64,000 bases of DNA from Vanilla planifolia (Eukaryota > Streptophyta > Magnoliopsida > Asparagales > Orchidaceae), in assembly GCA_023846275.1 (NCBI GenBank), contig CM043868.1:18013755-18077754 (forward strand), written 5' to 3'. A program made the translations under genes and the position numbers. Positions 57,260-64,000 of the stretch are shown here, piece by piece (within the stretch, counting starts at the first letter, position 1; every line of letters starts with the position of its first letter). Under the pieces are notes generated by a model, which searched no databases, had not been told where the DNA came from, and saw only the letters and a list, made by a program, of their open reading frames with translations.

Positions 57260-60142
57260 ACAAAATATCTAGGAACAATATTCCAAAAAATAAGCAAGAA
57301 GCTCTAAATGAGTGGAAGCAAATTATAAATAAAGAATTGGATGCTTTAAAAAAACATACTCGCGAAATTATGAATTTACCACAAGGTAAGAAAACAATTC
57401 GATGAAAATTAGTGTTTACAATCAAATACAATAAGATGACAATGAAAAGGTAAAAGGTCAAAGTAGTGGCCAAAAGGTCTATAAAACCCTTCGTCACAGA
57501 TTACTAAAAGATACGTACTCCTGTTGCAAACTCAACACTATAAAAATCATACTCTCCTTAGCTATTAATTTAAACTAAACTTGATGTAAAGAATGCATTC
57601 CTCAATGGTGATCAATAGAAAGGAATATATGTGGATATTCCTTTGGGATTAGAAGTTGAAAAGGAAAAGGTGTTTTGACTAAGAAAATAATCTCTTAGAA
57701 CCTAGTTCGATAAGTTTACAAAAATAGTACAAAAGCAATGTATACACTAAGGCCAAACCAATTACACCTTGTTTTTGGAACACTCAAAAGATAGTAAACA
57801 TGCAATTCTTGTAGCATATGTTGATGGCATCATTCTTACAGCTAGTAATCTAGAAGAAATCAAGTATCCAAGATGCATCTATGTAGGATATTGGAGCTTA
57901 TGGATACCAAGGTGGCATCACTCTCTCTCAAAGAAAATACATCCTGAATCTATTCAAAAAAGTTGAATTGCTAGGCTGCAAGAGTGCAGAGACCCCTATA
58001 GAGCCAAACCAGAAACTTGAAGTTGAAGAAGATAACCATCGAGTTCACAAAGAATGATATCAAAGATTTACTTAACTACGCTAGAAATGCTTTTTCTGTG
58101 AGAATAGTGAACCAATTCATGCATTCTACAAGGGAAAAGTATTGGGAGATAGCTCTTAGAATCTGCCCTAAAGGAACAACAAGAACGTGTCTTCTATTAA
58201 AACATAATAGAAATAGATTGGAACAGACATGTGCTGATGCAAATCGGGCAAGATTTGATATTGATAGAAGGTCAATAAACAGATATTAAATGTATATGAA
58301 GCAGATTGGTAACTTAAGTAAAAAATGATTGTGGCAAGTAATACAGAAGTCTAGTTTGGGATGGTTGCCCAAGGGATTTGTGAAGGAATCTGGTTAAGAC
58401 CTCTTAAGAGAGATAAATATAAACATGATAGACCTAATGACAAAGTTGTGATTAGAGTATTATACATAATCCTATTGATTATGACAGAACAAAAAATGCA
58501 AAAATCAACTGCTATTTTATCAAAAAAACAAATTAAGAATGGTGTAATATGTATGACATGCTAGATATTGCTTCTACAATGAGTATAGTGAGTCCATGCA
58601 TGCATTCTGTAAGGAAAATGCATTGGAAGAAAGCTCTTAGAATCCTAAGATAACTCAAAGGAACACCAAGAAAAATTCTATTTAAAAAAATGGAATCATA
58701 TTGGTTAAAATATGTACTGATGAAAATTGGGTGGTATTCAATACTGATAGAAGGTTAACAATCATATATCACACACATAATGTAAATTGGTAACTTAAAG
58801 AAGTTGAGAAAACAACCAGCTATAGCAAGAAGCAGAACAAAATCTAGCTTAGAGGCAATTGCCCAAGGAATTTGTGAAGGGATCCACTTAAGAATACCTT
58901 TGGGAGAGCTAAAAAGCAACATGAAATACCCAATAAGGGTGTACCATGATAACAAAATTGTGGTTAGCATTATGCATAATCCCAACCATCATGAAAAAAC
59001 AAAACATGTGGAAGTCAAAAAACATTTCAACAAAAAAAACTTGAGAATAGCAACATCACCTTTGAAATGAATATGGTGAGACAGTTCATGCATTTTCTAA
59101 GGGAAAAACATTGAGAGATAGCTCTTAGAATCCTAATATACCTCAATGAAATGCCAAGAAAGGGTCTTCTATTTAAAAAACATATATGAAAATGGATTCG
59201 TTAAGATATGTTTTGATGCAGATTGGGCAAGATCCGATACTGATATAAGGCCAACAACTATGTATTACATGCATATAAGGCAAATTTGCAACTTAAAAAA
59301 GTAAAAAAATCAACCAATCATGGTTGGAAGTAGCACAAAAGTATAGTTTAAGGTAGTTGTTCAACGAATTTATGAAAGAATCCAACTAAGAAGACCTCTC
59401 AGAGAGCTAAAAATCAACATGAAGGGTCCAATAAGGATGTACAATGATAACAAAGCTACAGTTAGCATTATGAATAATCCTATCCATCATGATAGAACAA
59501 AATATATGAAATCAACAAATATTTTATAAAAGAAAAAATTCATAATGGTGAAGTATGTATGATATACTAGACATTACTGTTGTAGTATGGTAAGTCAGTT
59601 CATGCATTCTCTAAAGGAAAAGTATTGGGAGACAGTTCTTAGAATCCTAAGGTGGCTTAAAAGAACACCAAGAAAGGGTCTTCTAGTCACAAAATATGGA
59701 AACAAATTGGTTGAGATATGTACTAATGTAGATTGGGCAAGATCCATTACTGATATAAGGTCAATAACAAGATGTCATGTGTATATGAGGCTATTGGTAA
59801 CTTAAAGAAGTAAAGATGACCAAGGAATTTGTGAATGAATCTGATAAAAAATACCTTTGAGAGAGCTAAAAATCAACACAAGTGACTGAATAAGAATGCA
59901 CTGTGATAACAAAGCTAAATAAATTGCCCAATCCTATCCATCATGATAGAAGAAAGTACATGGAAATTAGAAAACGTTTTATTAAAGAAAAAAATTAAGA
60001 ATAGTAAAATATGTATGACAACATATTCCTACTAAACAACAAATAACAAATATGTTAACAAAAAGCCTCTCCAAATCAAAGTTTGAAGACATGGTCAATA
60101 AGATATGAATATATGAAATTCATGCACCAACTCAAACGGGAG
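57260..60142 (+). mobile_element. Ty1/copia relic: reverse transcriptase and RNase H
   Basis: Broken plus-strand frames show EALNEWKQIINKELDAL, LPQGKK, LVFTIKYNK, KLDVKNAFLNGD, YVDIPLGLE, then AYVDGIILTASN, where the catalytic YVDD has become YVDG. MDTKGGITLSQRKYILNLF and ETPIEPNQKLE follow in other frames. Then comes RNase H, repeated about four times, and finally MLTKSLSKSKFEDMVNK and a PPT-like CAAACGGGAG (60133-60142). The LTRs could not be delimited. The antisense orientation relative to the host gene is common for intronic elements. Confidence 0.85.
58082..60080 (+). repeat. Four tandem copies of a copia RNase H segment
   Basis: The segment beginning at the conserved VxQFMHSxREKxWExALRIL motif is seen four times, anchored at 58108, 58588, 59076 and 59590 (spacings 480, 488 and 514). 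Each unit continues with a DAxWA-like stretch, a (V/I)AQGICEGI-like stretch (clear at 58367 and 58858, degraded in units 3 and 4), a VYxDNKxVxSIxHNP-like stretch, and a HVEVxKHFxK-like stretch. Only the last unit runs on into the element's 3' end. All units contain stops and are diverged from one another. Confidence 0.85.
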
Positions 60143-63100
60143 TTTAGAAGACTAGGGATAATATTTAAAATATTTTCCATTCAAATTGTTAAAGCAAACT
60201 TATCATAGATTTTCTCTCTCTAAAACCTATCTCAACTATCACTAAGACCTCCAACTCTATGATACATCTTATAATGTAAGTGATGAGCTTAACAAGCTCA
60301 CTAGATAAACTGATAGTTCCAAACAAATAAAACAATATGAAATATAACAAAAGATATAACTCATAGCAATCAAGAAATAGTAACAAATGCATGACATTCA
60401 CAAAATATTCATGAAATAGGGGTCATGAGATGTTATATGAACATCATGACATTTGTTTCTAAGCATGAGGTCAAAATCATCTTTCATGCATATATATTAT
60501 AACATTTCTCATACTTATTATTTTTCATGCATATTCTTATTGTATCAGAATCTATATTCTTCAAATCATTCTCATTTTCTTGACTAAAAGGGTTCTATTT
60601 TTCCTAAATGATCATTATTCATGGGGTTCGCATCTCTCATCTATCATCTCATCATAACATCTCTCTAGATCTCAACTATGACATCATGTAACAAACAGTA
60701 GCCCCTAATCATGCAGTAGGTTGCAGCATCTAATCATATAACAAATAGTGCTAACAATAAGGTCTAATGTTAATGATATCAATAAACTGCTGAATCATAT
60801 AATAAGCGATAAACCCTGAATAACAATAGGTGGAACTATGTGATAAAGTCATAGAAAAAATCACATTATCTTAACAATTCATATATATTATATAATATAA
60901 AGTTCATTTAGTCACATAATAAGCAATAAACCCTAAATAACAATAGGTGGAACTATGTGATAAAGTCATAGGAAAAATCACATTATCTTAACAATTCATA
61001 TATATTATATAATATAAAGTTCATTTAGTCTAGGTTCTTTCATTTTTTATTTTTCTAATTTTATTCTTTTAAATTTTCTCACATCTTATTTTTATCATGT
61101 TTTGATATTCAATGCATTTTTAACATGTAGGCTTTATTCTCATTTATTTCACGCATAGTGCTAATAAGCATACCAATTATTATCAAAACATATATGCATA
61201 TGTCAAATAATGCCATGCTATCATGCTCATGTTTATACAATACGCTCAAGATACATAGCAATAACTTATATCATATTTATTTAAGTTTACTTCTCTATCC
61301 TCTTTGGGATAATTCTCTCTCTAGTTTTTTTATCCTTTAGCTTCTTACAATTAAAAATTATAATCTTATATCTTAAAATAATCACTAATCCATTACATGC
61401 CCAACTAATAAAGCTATAAAATTCAATTTCTATTAACCTACAATTGAATTGATGCAAAACATAGAAATCTACGAACCAACTCACTGAATTTTTCCTATGC
61501 ATTTTGATATGCTTTGATAAAAATCAATTGATTTCTTTGCTTCTCAAATTCCTTGCACTAATTTCACGACTAAGATGACAACTTTCCTTTCCTCAAAAAC
61601 AATAAATTCTTCTTCAATCTATCACCAACCTTTGAGCAATGAGCATAAAACCTTCTTAAGGACCACTAACTTACAAGAAAACTCCTACCTAGAAATTCCT
61701 CATTGTTGCAAACTTCAAACCCACAAAATACCTTTTTTCCTCTTAGATCAACACTAAAACCACGAAATAGCTTTCCAATCAACTCCCTTCCCAAGGTGAT
61801 GAAAAGGTTTATGGCGAGAAATTGAAGGAAGATGTGGCTCTCCCCCTCCTTCCCACGAGCACCGTCTCTTTCCCAAGCATCCCAAGGAAGAAGAAATGAC
61901 ACATGTAGGAGAGGTTTCAAGTAAGTGGGGAAAGGAATTTAAGAGTTGTATTAAATATTTTAGTATGCTTAATCATAATTAAACTCTATTGATCAAAATA
62001 TCAATATTACTACATTAAACACATAAACATTGTAATTATAAAACTTTAAATTGCTACATATAAGAGAAACAAATGCAAAAAAAAAGATACAACATATACC
62101 TAATAAATAAATATCATGAATTATTAGGTTCAAACATTTTTCTTGAATCTATTATTTTGCCATTCTAGAATTGTTTCATGCCCCCTATAAACATTGTTAA
62201 ATATTAATTAGATGTAGACAAAAAAATATATTAAATTCTATCCAGAAAAGAATTACAAAATTTTGCATGTTAAATAATATTGAAAAATAATATAAAACAA
62301 ATAATTGAAAAGGAAGAATGACAATAGAATCTAAAACAATCCTACTCATCTGGGATCAAGTTAAAACAACAAATTTAAGGAAAAGAATCATTTGGTTCAT
62401 ATTGCTACTATATCAACAAGAACATTTCATTTGCTTGCCTCAAGAAGATAGTAGAGCACATCTTTTTATTTGTTACAAAAGAGATAAAACTATTTGTCTT
62501 GTCTATTATTATATGAAAAATATGCATTTGAAGTTCTATTTTATGACTTGCCTTCAATTTAATTAATCAAAATTTTTAAATTTGTCCCATTCCATTGAAC
62601 TTAGTCTTAAGAAACATTTGTCAAATTTTTATTTTGCATTTACCCTTATGAGGCTTGAGGATAGAGTTAATAGCTTGCTCCTCCTACATTATCTTTCTTC
62701 ACCATCTCCATCAATCAGAGTGGCTAGAAGTGAAAAGATGATTTTATTTTGTTGTTGCATGCCCATGTTTAGTCTACTCTCTAAAAAGTGGAGGTGTAGG
62801 GAGAAGACTAAGGAGACCATCAGCCTTTCCCTCATCTGACATTAAATTCTAACTGAATCCAAATGAAAATCACTCGAGGGATGATGTAGCCAATTCAGAA
62901 TGATCTAGTGATTTAAAAAAATGTCAAGAAGAAAATGAAAATTGAGAAAAAGCATTTGGACATAATTTCACTCATTTATTATTATTCAACACCAACAATT
63001 CTCTACTACATACAAGCCCAATTATTCCATTGTGTACTATTATCTTGTACTAATAAGCAAAATTCTCACATTTTGTTTTATATAATCATTTCTGCTTTTG

Positions 63101-63557
63101 AAACCTAAATCTCATATTAGCATTTCAAACACTTCAGATTTTGTCAAACTGTAACTTCCATTTCTTGCATTCCCACTTGCCTTTTGCTAGTTATAAAGAA
63201 AGGAACAAAGGTCATGGATTATACGTGAATGTTCTTGGAACAGATAACTACTACACAATGCTTTCAGTATTGTATCTTTTAGTTCTTCTTTGGCCAACTA
63301 GTTGAGAGCCGATCTCAACAATCCTATTAAACATTTTTTACCAACTCATACATTGGAAAATGTTCCTAAATAGTCAGACTATCCTAATCACCTAATCAGT
63401 ACCCAAAATTCATGCCAAAGGCCACTTACTTTTATATTTCAAAACAAAAAAAGACAGCTTATTTTGATATTATTATTAGTGAAGAATGAACTTTTTTTGT
63501 TGCTAACTAGCTGGCAGAAAGATCAGCAAATTAGAGTGGTATACAGAGGCTACTCAC
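60143..63557. other. AT-rich intronic DNA
   Basis: The remainder of the long intron. The first part may be the copia 3' LTR (GTTTAGAAGACTAGGG...). A less AT-rich stretch at about 61780-61910 has an open minus-strand frame with no recognisable match. No exon supported. Confidence 0.4.
60796..61029. repeat. 117-bp tandem duplication
   Basis: Units 60796-60912 and 60913-61029 differ by only about four bases, for example AAGCGATAAACCCTGAA versus AAGCAATAAACCCTAAA. The near-identity makes this much younger than the other tandem repeats of the window. Confidence 0.95.
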
Positions 63558-64000
63558 ATCTCTTCTTTTGTGCTATAAATTGATTTCTCCTGCACAGGGA
63601 ATAGGGATAAGTCAATACCATCACTTGCAGAGCAATCGGCTTCTAGAAGTTTACCATCAGTATCTAAATCACTGAAAGTTTCCTCTGAATCTACCCAACT
63701 CAAGCATAAAAACTCCGAATCATAGCTCTGATCAGTTCCTTCACTCTTCAGCTTCTCATCCACAGGTTGTTTAGAAGGAATGAAAGAATTTCTATTGTAG
63801 TATTCTGAGTAGTCAGAATCTGAAGTAACTTTACTATAAGATGTTGTAACATTTTGCTTGGATAATTTGAGGCCTTGCGGGGTAGCCAAACCTTTAGAAG
63901 GTAGCCCAGAGGCAGATGCGTGACTCAAAAGTTTTTCTCTTTGCCTTTCAGGTTTAAAACCAAGAGAAGGTGTAACACCATCCATGAGCATTTTCAAATA
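63558..64000 (-). CDS. Unrecognised gene, internal exon, open at window edge
   Basis: Open on the minus strand from the window edge to donor GAT/GTGAGT at 63557. The partial protein includes VTPSLGFKPERQREKLLSHA, SGLPSKGLATPQGLKLSK, YSEYYNRNSFIPS, and an acidic Ser/Asp-rich part, FLCLSWVDSEETFSDLDTDG. Low-complexity and probably disordered, without transmembrane segments. With the two downstream exons it gives roughly the last 220 residues of the protein. Spliced to 52670 it reads ..STKEE-I-NKVTSG.. in phase. A role cannot be assigned; the mix of acidic patches, SP/TP sites and a basic tail would suit a nuclear or cytoskeletal regulator, but that is speculation. Confidence 0.75.

Larger units (their letters stand above)
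52671..63557 (-). other. Long intron (about 10.9 kb) holding transposon relics
   Basis: Minus-strand donor GAT/GTGAGT at 63557 and acceptor ATAG at 52671. The phases match (two bases before, one after). The intron contains two copia relics, a ~0.5-kb tandem duplication and a 117-bp tandem duplication. I saw no other minus-strand exon inside, though a short one could be missed. Confidence 0.55.

Noticed and set aside
61666..61920. 84-residue minus-strand frame in a less AT-rich patch
   Set aside because: No recognised motif and no splice signals in phase with the host gene; left as unexplained non-coding DNA.
1..64000. tRNA, rRNA or CRISPR arrays, bacterial operons
   Set aside because: I saw no cloverleaf with A/B boxes, rRNA core or spaced direct repeats; tRNA-like strings are only retroelement primer-binding sites.

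Overview
This is nuclear DNA from a flowering plant. It is intron-bearing and very AT-rich, and most of it is retrotransposon debris. The plant families present are an 843-residue eEF2, a class XI leucine-rich-repeat receptor kinase (HSL type), a NADP-malic enzyme, and Ty1/copia and Ty3/gypsy elements; a matK fragment points to plastid DNA that moved to the nucleus. The GC-richer third positions of the receptor kinase in an AT-rich background would suit a monocot outside the grasses, but I cannot name the species. I see only two loci likely to work: eEF2 (5775-9015, +) and the 3' part of an unrecognised gene on the minus strand (exons 52242-52306, 52510-52670 and 63558-64000, running off the right edge).

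Layout. 1-5734 is T-rich non-coding DNA holding a matK C-terminal remnant (1508-1666). eEF2 follows with one coding intron. 11106-14136 is copy A of a segmental duplication: a decayed gypsy gag plus the truncated 5' end of a NADP-malic-enzyme pseudogene. 18.8-23.0 kb holds two related gypsy relics head to head. 24340-24821 is a tandemly duplicated promoter/leader of a receptor-kinase gene. That gene (24822-27028 and 32331-32760) is dead: it carries frameshifts, has lost its kinase core, and is split by a copia element which itself carries a nested solo LTR (29799-31531) with a perfect 5-bp target duplication.

32.8-36.9 kb is low-complexity relic DNA with an (AT)n tract. 36983-49157 is copy B of the duplication, interrupted by a young, complete-length Ty3/gypsy chromovirus-like element (38895-48019, minus orientation) with two 2.2-kb LTRs, 5-bp target duplications and four in-frame stops in one otherwise unshifted gag-pol frame. 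The malic-enzyme pseudogene continues to its C-terminus at 51597. The 10.9-kb intron of the right-hand gene contains a minus-strand copia 3' end, a ~0.5-kb tandem duplication, and a plus-strand copia relic whose RNase H segment is repeated about four times in tandem.

The order of events can be read from nesting. The malic enzyme was already frameshifted before the segmental duplication, because both copies share the break. The gypsy element landed in copy B after the duplication, because copy A keeps the empty site. In the receptor kinase, the copia insertion came before the solo-LTR insertion inside its gag. I found no convincing new biological system; the most unusual structures are the tandem RNase H array, the head-to-head gypsy pair and the paired filled/empty insertion site.
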